Positions 13,401 through 28,400 of a stretch of DNA of 64,000 nt are shown piece after piece (position 1 is the first letter of the stretch; the number at the start of each line of letters is the position of its first letter). The notes beneath the pieces were generated by a model that made no database searches, was not told where the DNA came from, and saw nothing but the letters and a program-made list of their open reading frames with translations. A program made the position numbers and the translations under genes. The stretch lies in assembly GCA_013400155.1 (NCBI GenBank), contig VXBM01000543.1:485380-549379 (forward strand), written 5' to 3'. This stretch comes from Helopsaltes ochotensis (taxonomy: Eukaryota > Chordata > Aves > Passeriformes > Locustellidae).

Positions 13401-16400
13401 TTTTGGAAAATGCAAACTATCTGAGAGAAGTACAACAACTTACATAGCACCTTGAGTATGTGTAGTTTGAAAAATAAGGAAAAGTTATGACTGCCAAGGT
13501 AGAATGGTGCAGGTACTTCAAGCTGCAGCATAATATAGTATTTTAAGTTAAAAAACCCAGACAGTTGAATTTTACACTGTTAAAGAAGAGTGCTCTCTTC
13601 TCAGATGCCCACTTAAGGCACAGTTCCCGCTTTAAGTGGGGTACTCTGCCTCCCAAGCAGGTGTCCAAACAAATGCAGTGCAGAACAAACACTTCCAAAA
13701 TCCCAGTCCTTCCTGTTCCTAATCTTATTTGTAAGAAGACTGCTTAATTTACTGCCTCAATATAAATTGAGCTACCAGAACAATACTAATGCCAATTAAA
13801 AGCCACTAGCATCTTTTTGAGTCATCTGAGTTTACCTTGGCAGCTTTCCTTCTAGGAACTGACCAGAACACCACTGTTAGGAGAGAAGTCATGTTGACAA
13901 GGTCGCAACAGCATCAAAGATACCCTACAGATGACACCGTTAATCAATTCAGACAGCCCTGTTGCCTAAGACTAATGTTCTTATTTCCGTGTATCACATT
14001 GGTCTCAGCTGGAGTTAAGCTGATGATTTTTATATTAATCAGATATGGGACATTTGGGTCATTCTTGGTAACTATGATACATTTGTAGTCTGTAGAAATG
14101 TGTTTTGGGCCAGAAAAGAGAGCTCAAAAGCAACAGTGTGCTGAATTCCACTGCACTCACATCAAAGGCAAAGGCTCAATTAATTTGTACTGGAACCAAA
14201 GAAGTTTAAAAATATAATTAATTTCTGCAAGTGGAATAGTATCTGTAAATAGGAAACAAAGCAAAAATTAAACAATATTTTAAAATATTTATTTATTTTA
14301 CTTTCACACTAAGCACAAGTTAATATTAATTGACCAAAGTCAGGATACAATATATTTCCTCGTATCACTAGCTGAGACAGGAAAAAGAGAGTCCTTTCGT
14401 ACCCCTTTGCACTGAAATATGTGAGGTTATATCTGCCATACACTGCACATCTAATGTCATATCACCATTCCCCTGTTTTATTTGGAAGCTAAAACAACAT
14501 CACTCCGTGGACCAGACCTACATCATAGCATCTGAGTAACATCCTACTGCTTGTAACACTGTGACACTGGAGAATGCACACAGACATCAAACTTTGGCAC
14601 TGATTTCAGAGAAAAATCCTGGGTCAAAATCTCAGAGCAACTGCCAGGAACTGAGACAATGTTCCATCCACATACAGCAGCACCACACCTTCTTGTTTTT
14701 CCTTTTTGGAGCTTCTATTTTTATTTTCCAGGATGTATCCAATTGTTTGATTTTCTATTAAGACAGAAGGCTCTTAAATTCTTTTTATGATTTTGTAGCA
14801 CTAAGTAGTGCCATTTGAGATGTCTGAGTCTGCCTGAGTTCCAGATGCTGCTCCAGAATGGCAAGGGTTTCTCAGAGATTATGTGTAGTTTCTGCCAGCA
14901 CCAGAAGTGTTCATCACAAATTGCACTACACAGCACTAGACACCTCTAACACAACTTGAAAGATTCCTCATCAAACACACCTTGAAGGGTTCCTGATCAA
15001 ACACTGCAAACACCTATGAGCATCACCTTCAGAAGCCTTCGGAGTCAGAGGGCAGCAGCTGTGCAATTCTAATCCTAAACCATGCTGCTACCTTTCAACT
15101 TGAAGAACAGGTTTCTCCCCATCTGTTTTAAATAGAGCTTATATGGCCAGCTCAGCTAGAGGTGCTTAGCCAGGTGAAATTAACGCCACCATGTTTCTTT
15201 CTTTTAGGAGAACTTCTAGATCAGGAGACTGCTTGGGTTTGCATCCAACACATTTCAGTCATTAACTTTTGGGAAGTCTCCTTTCCTCAAGTTCCTCGTT
15301 TGTTGACAGCCAGTTTTGTAAGTAAGGTCAGTGGGCTGATGATGCATTTTTCTTCACAAGCAGCTCATAATAGGTAAATATTTTTAATACAAAGATTCAT
15401 ACACACTCCAGAAAAATCCATTCACTACCTGAGAAAAAACAAAAACCCTTTGACACCAAAGAACTATTTCTGCATCACTACTACAACTGGAGTTAAAACA
15501 TTCCTCTCAAATCTTTAGCTTGCCTATAGATGTGTGTGCATGCACATGTGTATACCAGTCATAAACATTACCACTGTGAGATCATCAATAACATGCTGTT
15601 GTTCTTTGACTTGCAGTCTAAGGAATTCAATTTCTTGTTCCTCTCGTGTGCTGCTAAGATCATTCAAAGATGTGTGCCTCTTCAGTGCTGGTTGTGCAGA
15701 TAACTTTTCTTTCTACAAAAATAAAAAAATAAAGAATGTTTTAAAGTATCTTACTGCAACAGCAGAAAAATTCTCATGTGTGATGTAGCAACCAAGAATT
15801 CTTTGAACTCATCAGTGGATACTCCACTATAATACAAGGCCTCCTATAAAACCCCTCACATTCTATATGCCTCTGTTAATCTCTCACATAAGATATTTTA
15901 AAACTCTCACATAAGATACTTTAAAACTCTCACATAAGGTATTTTAAAGAATAAAAGAACAGTCTGGGAAAAAAAATTAGCAGACAAGTGAACTCAGTGA
16001 TCCAGCATAGTGCATGCACTCCAATTCAGATCTGACTTCTAATCATAAAAGTAGTATTTATTAAAGCTGATTTTTAGTCATAGCTTTTCACAGCCTGCAA
16101 AAACATTTTATCTATCTGTGCTCCTTTTCCTTAATCAGTGTGAACTGATAGAATACAAAGCACATGCCACTCTGAATTTAGAATACGAGTATTCAGCTAT
16201 ATTGTCTGGATTTGACAGTTGCACCATCCCACTGTGGAGACTGATCTGTTTGTGCTAAAATAAAAGCCTCACAAGCACTTCTACCTCAAAGTAACTGTGT
16301 GCAATGTGTTCTCATAACATGATGTCAGAGATGATTACTTACCAGAGATGGTTACTTACCAGTTCTACATTTTCCCTCGATAAATTTTTTATTTTCTCTT

Positions 16401-19400
16401 CCATTCTCTGGATACATTGTAACATATCATCATTTTTTTTGCTCATCCTCTTATTTTTTTCTACCAAAGGCTTCAGCTGACTTTCTGTCTCCCGAGAACG
16501 TTTCAGCTGCAAATGGCAAAGGAACGAGGTTAGCTGTGCTTTAGTTGACCTTTGAAGGAAAGAAAAAATAGCTCTGTTTTCACTTGCCTTTCTTAATTCA
16601 GAAAGTTTAGATCTTCTGCTAAATGGCATCCAACATACACCACTGCTGAACTAAGAACTACAGCAGTCATCTTTATACTGCCTGCCACTAAACACTAAAT
16701 CTGGTCAGTGGATTCTGCTCTTGGCAAACATTTATGATGATCCATAGTGATTTCTTTATAAACTAATCTCAATTTATATAAGCTTCTTGTGACCAACTAG
16801 GTCTCTAGACAAGTTGTTTTCACCAATTTAGCCATCCCTTAAGAGGAGGACACTCTTCCTCCTCTACTTCAAAAAACCCTTTACCTAATGCATAATTAGA
16901 GCAATGAGAAAGTCAGCCAGAGGGCACAGATTCAATCTCAGCATTCTGTTGACATTTTCAAGCTGCTCAATTTTGCTCCTGTGGTTTTATGATGTTAGAC
17001 AATTATGTGAAGCAAATTACTGCTCTTCCTTGCAATTGTGTGTATTCAATATTTCACTGTTTTTACTTCATGAGCTGTTCAGTTTGAAAAAAAAATCTAT
17101 TTTTCTCAGTCAAAAGATTTTTAAATTTGCTGAGTTTTATCTGGAAAGGAAAAAGATATAATTTTTTTTCCTGATATAAATTCACTGAGTATTTGGTTTT
17201 CTGTTTCATTCTTGAGAGAATTATTTTTCACAGTGCTTAATCACATGGCTTTGCTGATACTAATGACTTCATGTGTACTATTGTCTCATAATAAAAAACC
17301 TGCTCCACACCTCTTTTAAAATATATTTCTCATCCCACTGAATCTAGAATCAAGAAGAGTACTTGACTGAGTCATATATGCCCTCCACCTAGAGGGACAC
17401 TAAAGGATTCATTACAATACTTCAGCATTCTTCAGGGATGTTTTGAATTATTTATTTATTATTTATTTATTATTACTATTTCTGCGCACAGAAAGGATTA
17501 ACAAGGAGGAAGATGTTCCACAAAGACACCAAGGTTTCACTCATCTATAGGACTGACACATGGCACCACTTCAGCCCTCAGCATAATTTTAGAATCAGAT
17601 ATATAGGTTCCATTTTTTAGAATGAAAAATCTTTTCTACTGCCACTAGAATTAGGGCATTAAAGGACATGTGTAAAAATTCCTGTTGTGAAACTCACCTT
17701 CCATTGCAGTCAATGGGAGTTTCACCACTAATCTCAGTACAAGCAATTAAGTAGTGATAAAGGCTAATAAAATTCATTCTTAAAATTCATGTCATGTCCT
17801 TTCTTGTGTAAGTTACTATCCCTCTCCTAGGAAAATTTCACCTACTTAAGAGACTTCCCTTGAGAAATGGCAGATTTTTCATCACTAGCACAAGAAAGCT
17901 TTTTTTAACTCCTAGCTAGCATAAGCATGTCACAAATACAAATTTCAAAAGGATGAATACAGCAATTTAAGTGCATGGATTATGCATGTTTTACACAACA
18001 TCATTACACAGTGCTACAGGCACTATACCAGTTAATTTGATTACTATGACCCCAAAACAAACTTGTAAATTTTTATTTTTGTGGAACAGAAAAGATTCCA
18101 TCCATGTCTTCTATGGTCAGAAGATTAATTTCTATAGAAATCTCTGTTACATTTAGATATAATTGACTGAGGCCAACCAGGACTAATTTGCAAATTATTT
18201 ATAACAGTGACTTTCCAACATTAAATCTTTTGCCATAAAGATGCCCTCCCAGTCACCATCTGTGTTATTACTAATTAATTTACCAGTTCATTTCTTTCAT
18301 CTGCTAGGAGAGTATTTCTGTCTTCCAGCTTTCTTATTACAGCATTCAGTTCAGCGATTTTTAACTGAAATCTCCGCACATCTCGTTCATCCAGATGCTG
18401 CTCCTTTACATCAAAAACATATAGATTTATAAAATTACTTTTTAAAAAATATTTTACTGCCCATAGTTTAATATCATGGCTTAGCAAGTGTATTGTAAAA
18501 AATTTAAAACAGATTCATATATCAGTGCCTGGAACCTCACTATAATTAACTGAAACACTAAATTATAACATCCTGGGAAAATGCTTCATGAACAGCATCT
18601 TGTGAAATGCATGTAAAGTTTAACGAATAGAAAAACAACTAGCTAGGTAAATAATATTTAATATAGAGCAGGTTATTTCTCACCAGATTTCTTTGTCTCA
18701 GCTAGAACAGTTCTAGTGTAAATGACACAGATTAAAATCACATGGCTCAATTTTTGAGAAATATAGTACCGATTTTCTAATAGTTAAAATATTCCCAAAG
18801 TATTGAAATAGTGATAAAATACTGAGGTTCAGAGCTCAAGATCACAGTGTAAATTTAGAAGTTCTATATCCACATATCTCTCAATATTCTTTGCAATTTA
18901 AGAGATCCAAGGAGTTTTTAAATCATCAGTAAAACAGCACAGTGCAGCACCAGGCCATTTACCATTAATTGGTCCTAGCAGTAACCACAAAACCAATGTG
19001 AACACCCAGGCAGTTATCCAGAGCTGAACTTCAGAGAAAACACCATTTTCTTACCGGACTTCCCATCAGTTCGCTGATATCTCCTACTCCTGCAGGAAGC
19101 TCCCTCTTGGGACTACTGTGGTATCGTTCTGCCTCCTTCACTTGGACAAGCTGTTCATCCAAAGCTTCTTTCTGAAGGAGCAGTTTCTGTGTATGGCCTG
19201 CCTGGACACCAAGGTCCTTCTCCAGAGCCAGAATCACCCTGTCTTTGCCTTTTATCTCATCCATCTGGAAAGAAATAATGCATGTAGGAAGTTTCTGTAT
19301 GATCCCCAAGTGCTCACTGCATGCAATCACACAAATTTGCAAAAACAAAGTTCTGTTTCTCTCAGAATTACACCAGCACCAAAACTGTGGCTGCCAAAAA

Positions 19401-22400
19401 GAAAATGTATCTCCTCTGTAGTCTTTCTCTCTGTCCTTAAAAAAGGTACAGCCTTCACTTGATCAAGAGTTTCCTTGGTCCAGTCTCAACTCAAGAGACA
19501 AACAAAACCAGATGCAAACATACAGTAAAACACAATACATAGCCACTGGGAACATCCACTTCATCTGAGGATACACACTTCTGTATGGAGAAGAAAAATC
19601 TGCCTTCACTATGTTTTAGCGAAGAAACACAACCAGTACAAGATAAGACAAAAACACCCTTTAAAACTCACCTGGGCTTTGTTTCAAAGTTTCAGCCTCA
19701 CATATTTGCCCCATGTTGACTCCCTGTTTATTAGTGAATATCACGTGTGGTGAATCTCTTCACAGACATTTAAAATTAGTAGCATATACATGCACAATAT
19801 ATAAAGTTAAAATTTTAAGCATACCTATGTATTTTATGTGCCCTTGGTTATAAGATTCAAATGAGGATTAGTCTTTGTGTAGAAGGAAAAAAGTAAGTGC
19901 ACACAGACCATTAGAGTAAAGGGTAGGAAGAAACAGTTCTTAAGCACCCTCTCTGGTTACTGAAGTGTGTGTTCATACATCTCCATACCAAATAAAGCAC
20001 ATTGCTCACAGTGATCTACTGCAGCTCTCATAGGATTTGTCCCTCACAGCATCAGTGTTAAATTCACTTTGGTACTATTCCAAATGCTAGAGGAAGTGAC
20101 AATCTGCAGCAGTTACTATAGTAACAGATTTCTTAACAAGAGCATTAGCCATTAACAATATATTTATTGGAACTGTGCTTTATCTCCTCCACTTTAAAAA
20201 CTGTTTTCTTGGCCAATATAAATGCATGGAATTTTGGAAATAAGAGTATTATAATCTTAACTGAAAAAGTAAAATCATGAACTAGTTAAATCATATGTTG
20301 TTTATTATAGTCCTACATCCATAGAAGTCCATTATGTCAAGTTACACCAAAAGAAAAAAGAAGGAGAAGAAAACAAAAGACATACTAGAAGCAATTTTTA
20401 GTTCAATCAAAGTGATTTACAGGATTAACACAATGAGATTACAGGATCGGATGCAATTTGCTTCTTCAGGATTCTTGTCTTAATCCTTTCACAGTCTACA
20501 AAGCACGTGAAATTAGTTTGTGTACAGAACCTGACGAGTAGGAGATGGTTTGGCTGAACCATGATCAAAGATAAAAGGGTCATATCTGAGGTGAATAAGC
20601 TGATCCAGACTTCTCTGAAGTTCTAACTGGAACTGACAAAGATTGGCTCTGATGGTGATTTCTTCCCTGATTTACAAAAGTTGCTGTGTCCCAACTCCTC
20701 GTATAGTAAATAAAAGCAATACTTCCCAGTATGTCAACTCACATTTGTGAGACTTCCAAGTATGCCAAAAAAGGACTTGCAGGAAAAGAATGCAGTTTTT
20801 ACTAATGGAAGAATTTGCAACATGCAGGATTTCAGAGGGACTGTGCAGTGAACAACAATGACAAAAATTAAGCAGCTGCCTCATTTACTGAATGCTATCT
20901 GCCAGGCACACTGATCTATCAGGGAGGCCTCGGGAGGAAAAAATGTCATGTAACTAAATACTGTGGACGGTTTAGTTTTCAATTACACAGGTGTTCACAC
21001 TGAGCATCCATATAGCTGACACAGGAATTTGCCCAGGCAAGGCACACATTCAGTAAGAAGACCCAAGCTTAAATACGCAGCCGTAATTCAAGGTACCCAT
21101 TAGTAGCATATTTCATATTATTCCTGTTTCCACAATTTAATGGTAAATGCAATGACATAGGCTTTAAGTTGGAAGAAAAAAGGAAAGCAACAATCTTGGT
21201 ACATCTGCTTCTTGCTGCACTGACACAGTACTGATCGTTTGAAACAGATGTGAGCAGTGCAGTCACACCCATATCACCCTCCTCTCACTTCCATTGATCA
21301 AAGCACTCAAGCTCACACAAATTAGAAAGAAATGCCACGAAAGGGCATGGCTTTTAGGTGAGGGCTAAGGGAAGGCATAATTCTCCTCTGCTTTTCCTAC
21401 TACTCTTTTTCCTACCACAAAAATCTACATGTGGTGAATCTTTCAGAAAACAACAAATACCTCGTTTAAGTCAGGCATAAAAATCTTTGAAACACTGATA
21501 TAATAAAACAGCTATTTTATAAATAAAATAGCAATAACTGCAGATCTTTTTTATTTTGAGTTTCTATTTTAAGATACAGGTATGCACTGGAGAACCTCTT
21601 ACTCATGTAAACATGTGCACACACACACACAAATACACAGAACACTGCTTATTTTTTAAAAGCACAAACCGCCGCAACAAAGAATTTCTAAGCAACTAAC
21701 TTACCACAAATTGATAAAAATGATTAGAACTGCACCAAGAATGCTTCCAAATTGTGCTTCAGAAGCATGGGGGTCAGTACAATTGTGCTCTTTTCAAGGG
21801 TATGGTTAAACTCTTTATTCATCCAATGTAACTGCATCGACCTAGTTAATGTTCCAATTTTCTAACATCTACTGCAATCTGACCCAAAGACTTACTATCT
21901 TTTTCAGTCTTGCATGGGACAGAGCAAATTTGTTCATCTTCCTTGCCTACCTTCTTAACAGAGAGTACAAATTGGTCCAGAGTGGGGGGGGAAATAAAAA
22001 GGAGAAGTGCTTTACAGCAATGTAACCTCCCTCAGTTCCATGTTTGAGAGATCGTATGTCGAGGGCCCAGGAGGCAATGAAAGCGGAGTCACATGACTAG
22101 GAAAATGAGAAATGGTTTAGGTTTAAACTGAAAATAAGCTGCCATCAAAGAAGACTTTCATTTAGCCTAATATTATATATTCTAATAGTTGTAAAAGTTC
22201 AAAGAAAGTCTCCATGTCAGGTCTGTCACACTGGAGAACCACTGGAGCCACAGTTTGTTACATGAAGGAAAAAAAAGTTGGCAGCATAAAGGCCAACCAA
22301 CTAATGTAATTAGGGATGAATTAGGTATGTATTTTAGACATATGTATTATGGTCTGTTTTAGGGGGGGAAAGCATATCTTCCATTAGCAAATGAAAATCA

Positions 22401-25400
22401 AAATGGATTAATCCAGCTCCCCTGTTGCTTGCTATTTTAATCAAGCACATGTTGTGGAAGCAACGCTGTCGTAGCCAAGACTCTCTAAGAATCTACCTGG
22501 TCTTAAAGAGAAGGAGTATTTTTTATTAGACTAAGTGACAGAGTTGATGAGGGAAGTTTTCGGGCACAGAAGCCCTTCAGCAGATCAGATTAAAAAGTGT
22601 TTTCATGTTTTCTACCATGGCATTGTTACTTGAAGGAGCAACATGTGAGAACTGGAACCTGTGTGCGCTAACTCCCACCACTGCTTCCATGGATTCTTGC
22701 CTGTTCTGCAACTCATTTGAAACCTCTCAGTAAAATACAGAGGACAGATACCGTCTTTTCTTCCAACATATTCAGCACAATGACATCCCAATCATGCACT
22801 GGGCTCACACATATTGTATAAATCAAATATATAACCCAGAAATTCCTTTCAAATGTTGTTTCGGTTTCAAATTTGTCCTCACTTTAAAAAAATTTACCAA
22901 CTTTTTGAAGCTACCAAGTAAAACAGGGTCACATGAACTCTTTTATATTCTCTTTTGCATGGATTTTAAAGTACTTTAGAACAGTGATTATTTTTCTTTA
23001 TGCATTTAAGGGTGGTAAAAGTCAGTACAAAAATTCTGTGGTAGGAAGGCAGTGGAGCAACATGAGGTTAGAAGGTATTTTCAATTATAGGCCTTGAGAA
23101 GAAAAGTAGCAGAAATACCCTCTAAAAGAGGATTTAAAGAAAATAAGATCATTCACAAGCAGCTGCAGAGGCAAATTACTGAGAAATCACCTTGAGTAGC
23201 ATAAGTAACTCTGGAGCTCTTGGTTAAAATGAGAGCTTTTTAACTATAATTTTTTCAGGGGTTTTGCGCCGTTGATGTTAGATGCCGAGCAGAGGCACTA
23301 CCTGCATTATGTCAATGAAGAGCTAGCATTTACAGCCTGTGTCAAAACTACCCAGGTTCCTAAGAATATGTATCTAACTGCCCCCTTACAGCTATGAGAA
23401 ATGAGCAGAAATTAGTCTTTTAATAATATTTATCAAACATGAAAGAGAACCAAGCCAGTCATTAGAAAAAGCATCCCCTGCCAATTATGCCACACTTCAA
23501 TGGCTACAGTGAAAGAAAGTCAGAGACCTCTGGAGGAACTTTAGTCCCTTATGAAGTTGAAAGAGAAATTCCCAGGGAATTAAAAGCCACATCTATCAAG
23601 GCAATGACATATTCAGTTTCCAAAGTGGAAAAAGCCAGCTGCTGTATTGCCAAGTGTAAGACCTTTCTCTTACCCATCCTTGCAAAGTTATCTCCTAGCC
23701 AACTGCAGAACAAAATTCTACAGTGTTCTTCTCCAGCAGAAATTTAATTAACCTTTATACTAAGTGCCTGACACTGAAAATAGGGCTATCGTGACAGAGA
23801 GATTGCTGGTTACTATGAAGAACAAAAAGAAGAAACTACTAAAAAAAAAACCCAATAAAGATTGAACCAAAAAGAATTAACATCTTTTACATTTATAAAG
23901 GGACACTAAGACCTAACAACAATATCCCAAGCTGAAAGCCTATGTGGAGAAAAGAATTAAATATTCCAGAGTTGTGCATAGCATTCCCTGCAACAGACAT
24001 GGTCAGCTATTTAAATAAATGTTTGCTGCTTATTTGGAAAACTTAGGGGGAAAAAGGACAAGAGACGCCAACCATTCAGTGGAGTAATAAGAGTCACAGA
24101 CAAAAGTGAATAGGATTTATTCTTAATTTCATGTGTAATTCTTCTAAACCAATAGTCAATAATTTCCTCCAGTAGCTTTTCCCATATATTTTTCTCAAGT
24201 GTAAATCTCATTTGAAGTTTTGATAAATTATACAAGAAACACCACATGGGCAGAAAATTCCAGAACTTACTAATAAGAGGTTTCTCACATCTTTCTCAAA
24301 AGCCACTTACAATCTCTACTACTGGATTTTTCCTATTTTCTATCCCAGATGTTCATTGATAGAACAATAGGACAAATTGAACAAGTAGTCAAAAAGATTA
24401 AAATGTAGCAAAACTAAGTAAAACAAATTTTAGGAGATTTTTTTTGTCGGGTGCCACACCATATGTATCTTTTCTGGGTTTTTAATACTGTTCCAAATTT
24501 TGTAAGGAGATATAGAAGTCAAATTTGTGACCTTCCTAACTTTTTAGAAAATATTAAGAAGAAGCAAAAAATGCTGAGCCTGCACTACAGAAAAGGTTTC
24601 ATTAGATCTGCTTGATTCAGGGAAAAACGTCTTGCTGGAATGCTGCCCTGTGAGCTCCTAAGAGAAGAAGCATAAATCTTCAGAGAACAGAAAGCCAAGG
24701 ATTATTTGCAGTCCCACAAAGCTGGAGGTGGTGGGTCTCTCCTGCATATTGGCTCAGCCTTGGAATGCAGCTGAAACACGTGTCTGAAGCAGATGGCAAA
24801 GTCCAGGGGACAGCGCACAATTTGATAGCAGCAGCTGCCTGTGAAATACATGCGGGGTTAAGCGGCCGAGAAGAAGCACGCTGCAGCTCTGCACGACTGC
24901 CTCGGATGATTCAAAGCTCGGCTTTCCAGTCTCAAAATTCGAGACTGGTTAGGAATCAAAACTCATGCACACGTGCCATTGCACAAGTGAAGCGAGAAAA
25001 GCCAAGCACCCCCCTTCTCCTCAGGCCAGCAGGGAGTGCCCCTGCCAACAGCCAACTGTCCCTCTGCTCCAGAATTTTCAGAGACAAATGTCTGCATTGC
25101 CCCCAGCGATGAAAGTAACATAAAAACACGAATTCCACTGCCTTAAAATGGCAAAATCCTAGTAATGGTAATGAAGGAGAACATGAATGTTATTAGAAAA
25201 CTGCTCCCATCAGTAGGTAATTTGGGGTTCAGTGGACTGTTAAACTTTTGCTTCTATTATTTTTCATATCAATTGTCCATATGAAGAAATGGAATGCTCT
25301 ATTCCCCAGATTTGTAGATGATACCAAATTCGGGGGAGCTATTATCACACTAGAGGATAGGAAGACCATTCAGAGGAACTTTTTGACATTTGTAGAAATG

Positions 25401-28400
25401 AGCCAAGAAGCCGTCATAAAGTTTGCCTTAGAAAGATACAGCGCCCTGCCCCTGGGACAGCTCAAGCGCTTGCAACAGTTGGATGCCAGTTGAAGTTGGC
25501 AATTTTGCAATAGGAATGAAGAAAAGAGGAAAAATAGAAAGACAAAAGGAAAGATATTTCCGTCCTGTTGGGAAAGTTGGATATGGGTCAGTGGTGAGAG
25601 CTTGCAATGAGTGAAGTTAACTTGATACTGGGCCAAACCAGAAGGGGTGTAGCAAAAGAGATTTAGCCTTTTATTAAGCATATGGGAAACTACAGCAGGA
25701 GCACCACAGCCACTTCTGGGCTCCCCAGCACAAAAAAGAAGGTATTGACAACCCGGTCTAAGTACCATATAACTGGAGGAAGGCCAGTAAGACCACTATG
25801 GGGCTGCAGCACCCAGCACTGAAGGAATGGTGAAGGTTCCAGGCTTGCTCAGCCAGCCAGAGGAAGCAGGCAGGATGCATTACAATAGCAGATATCCATT
25901 CAGCCATCCAAAGAGGAATACAGCGATGAACAAAGGACACATTTCTCCAAGATACACAGCGAAAGGAAAACAGTGACAATCAAAAGAAAAAGAAAGAAAT
26001 CTCACAGGGACTGGGCTTTAGGGCAGGCTGTCACTGTTGAACTCCATCTTAGAAGGTTTTCAAACTAGATGGGAAGAGGCCCAGAGCAACCTGATCCAGC
26101 CTTCAAAGCAGCGCTGCTTCACGCAGGACACTGGACCAGCTGACCTTTAGAGTACCCTCACCATCTAAATTTTTCCATGACTGTATTATACTCCCAACGC
26201 TAAAGCATACTAAAGACACAGATACTCTACTAGTATTAGTATAGTCCATACTAAGGACAGACAGACAGACAACCATATTAAAAGCTGTGTAAGTTCAGGA
26301 AATATGAATTTAGGAAGGACGTGAGCTGAAATTTTGGGCTGTCCTAAACTGGAGCAACCTAATTCTTAATTCTGAAAAAAAAATAAAATTCAGAAGCCTT
26401 TACTTAAAACATGAGATGCTGTGTTAGACACGGACACAAAACTGAAATATTTGTGTTTTAAAAAATCAATATAAATGATACATGAGCTTGTTCCATAACA
26501 GGGTTTTTCTTTTGAAGAGAAGTTTCAGGGAAACTGCCTGGATTTCCAACGTTAAAAACTGCTTAATCTATTAGTTTGAATTATATTCTTTCATGTCCTG
26601 AATTATATTTGTTTGGGAAGCACCAGACAGAAGAAGTGTTTCACACTGGAAGGAGTTTTTTATTTATGGGGCAATGGAATTCGGACAAAGGAGATTAAGG
26701 ACACTTAAATTGTGCATCTGTCTCCATAAATCACTGCTGATCAGGAACTTCTGAAAATCATCACTTGAAAACAATTTCTTTTACTTTGATGCTCTTAGTA
26801 GCAAAAGGATTTTTTGCCTTGCAAGTATGAATCTGCAGTACTGTCACATTGCTCTTTAGGCAACTTTTATAAGGCTACTTGAAAATACAATTGAAATATG
26901 CAAATTTAATTCATTTGGTGTACTGTGTGCCCTCTTAAACAGGAACCTTATTGCACATCTAGTACAGTCAGTGGAATCTTAATGATTTTGTGGTTAAGAA
27001 AATTTGATCTATTTTATATTGAAGTCTTTCAGTTAATTTCAATCCAAGCTGTTAAAGAATATTTAGGAAGACCATATGTGTAAAGATTTTAAGAGTAGAA
27101 TGGTATTTAGCTGTAAAATAAGTAAAAGACTTGGTGTTAAAAGACATTTCCAATAAAAGAAACAGTGTTTGCTAAAACATAAACCACAAAATGCAGGGTG
27201 CAAGTGTCATTTGTTCATTCCAAAATCTAAATATTGTATTATGTGTTCACAAAATAAACATTCAGGTTTTTTCTTATTCAACCAATACTAAAAATTAATA
27301 GATCAGTGATGTCATAATTCAATATTCTTTTAATGACTGTGCTTTTACGTATGTTTTCCAAGGCAAGCACTGCAACGTGCCCATTAATCTTGCCACTGCA
27401 AAAAACACAGTACCTAGAGAAATGTGCCTTGCAATGTAAGGGCCAACTTAAAAACGGAGTCCAAGTGGTCCCAGAATGAATGTAACCTCGAATTAACATG
27501 TGATAGTCCAAAGCCATGACTTCCTTCCCACCTGTCTGGTAACGGAGTAAGGCTGGTCTGCTCCCACGGATCACCAACAATGGGAGCAGGCCATTTCAGG
27601 ATTGTCAGGTAAAAGAGCAACTTTATTTACCTCTGAAAACTAACTTCAGACCTGATTTTCAAACCAAGTAAGTCACTTAAGTGGCAAGCTTAATCGAGGC
27701 CTAAGAAAAATTAGCTGAAATTGCTGTTTTGTGTACTTTTGTACAGTTCGTTCTGTGGAACAATACAACTCTTCAGACCCAACTACTCAGAAAATATGGG
27801 CTGAACAAAATAAGTAACAGCTGTTCTTGCTTTCTTATCTCATTTTCCAAGGTGCCTCTTTATTTTCAAGACATCTGTCTCATTTGTCCCTCCAGCTACT
27901 TTTACTTCTGGTTTCATAGCTGCCAGCACATTGTGCTAATGCAGATATACAACATGGATGTATTTTTTTGTAGGGTGGAGAAATAAAATCCACAGTAATT
28001 CGCATTCCTTAAATGAAAAAAAACATTTATATCACTATTACATTTTCAATTACAGGAACTGAAAAATTCCAGTATAATTTCATACTGCACATAGGAAAAT
28101 ATTTTTTGCCAAATAGATATTTTACTTTCTCATATTAAGCCCTAGGACCTTAGACATTCAGTCTTGTTTCTGTTGAGGTTTGTTGGGTATTTTTCATGCC
28201 TCAATTCAAAACTATGAGCACAATCCACAAATCAATTAATTGTATTTTTTTAAAAAATATGGTCAACATAATTGTATCCAAAAATACATAGACAATGGAT
28301 TTTGCTGTTTTCCTTTCTCATAACTTATTTTTTAATAACAGCCAAGAATTCTAAGATTTTAGGCAGGTTAGTCATGGGTATTAAAGTTAATGACAAAATA

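Noticed and set aside
19118..19462. 114-codon plus-strand frame
   Set aside because: Antisense shadow of JAKMIP1 exon 3 extended by chance into the intron.
24765..25112. 115-codon plus-strand frame, candidate gene
   Set aside because: No recognisable domain; it is open because the patch is GC-richer. Kept only as a composition anomaly.
25370..25768. 132-codon minus-strand frame
   Set aside because: It is antisense to the decayed CR1 and has no resemblance to a host protein.
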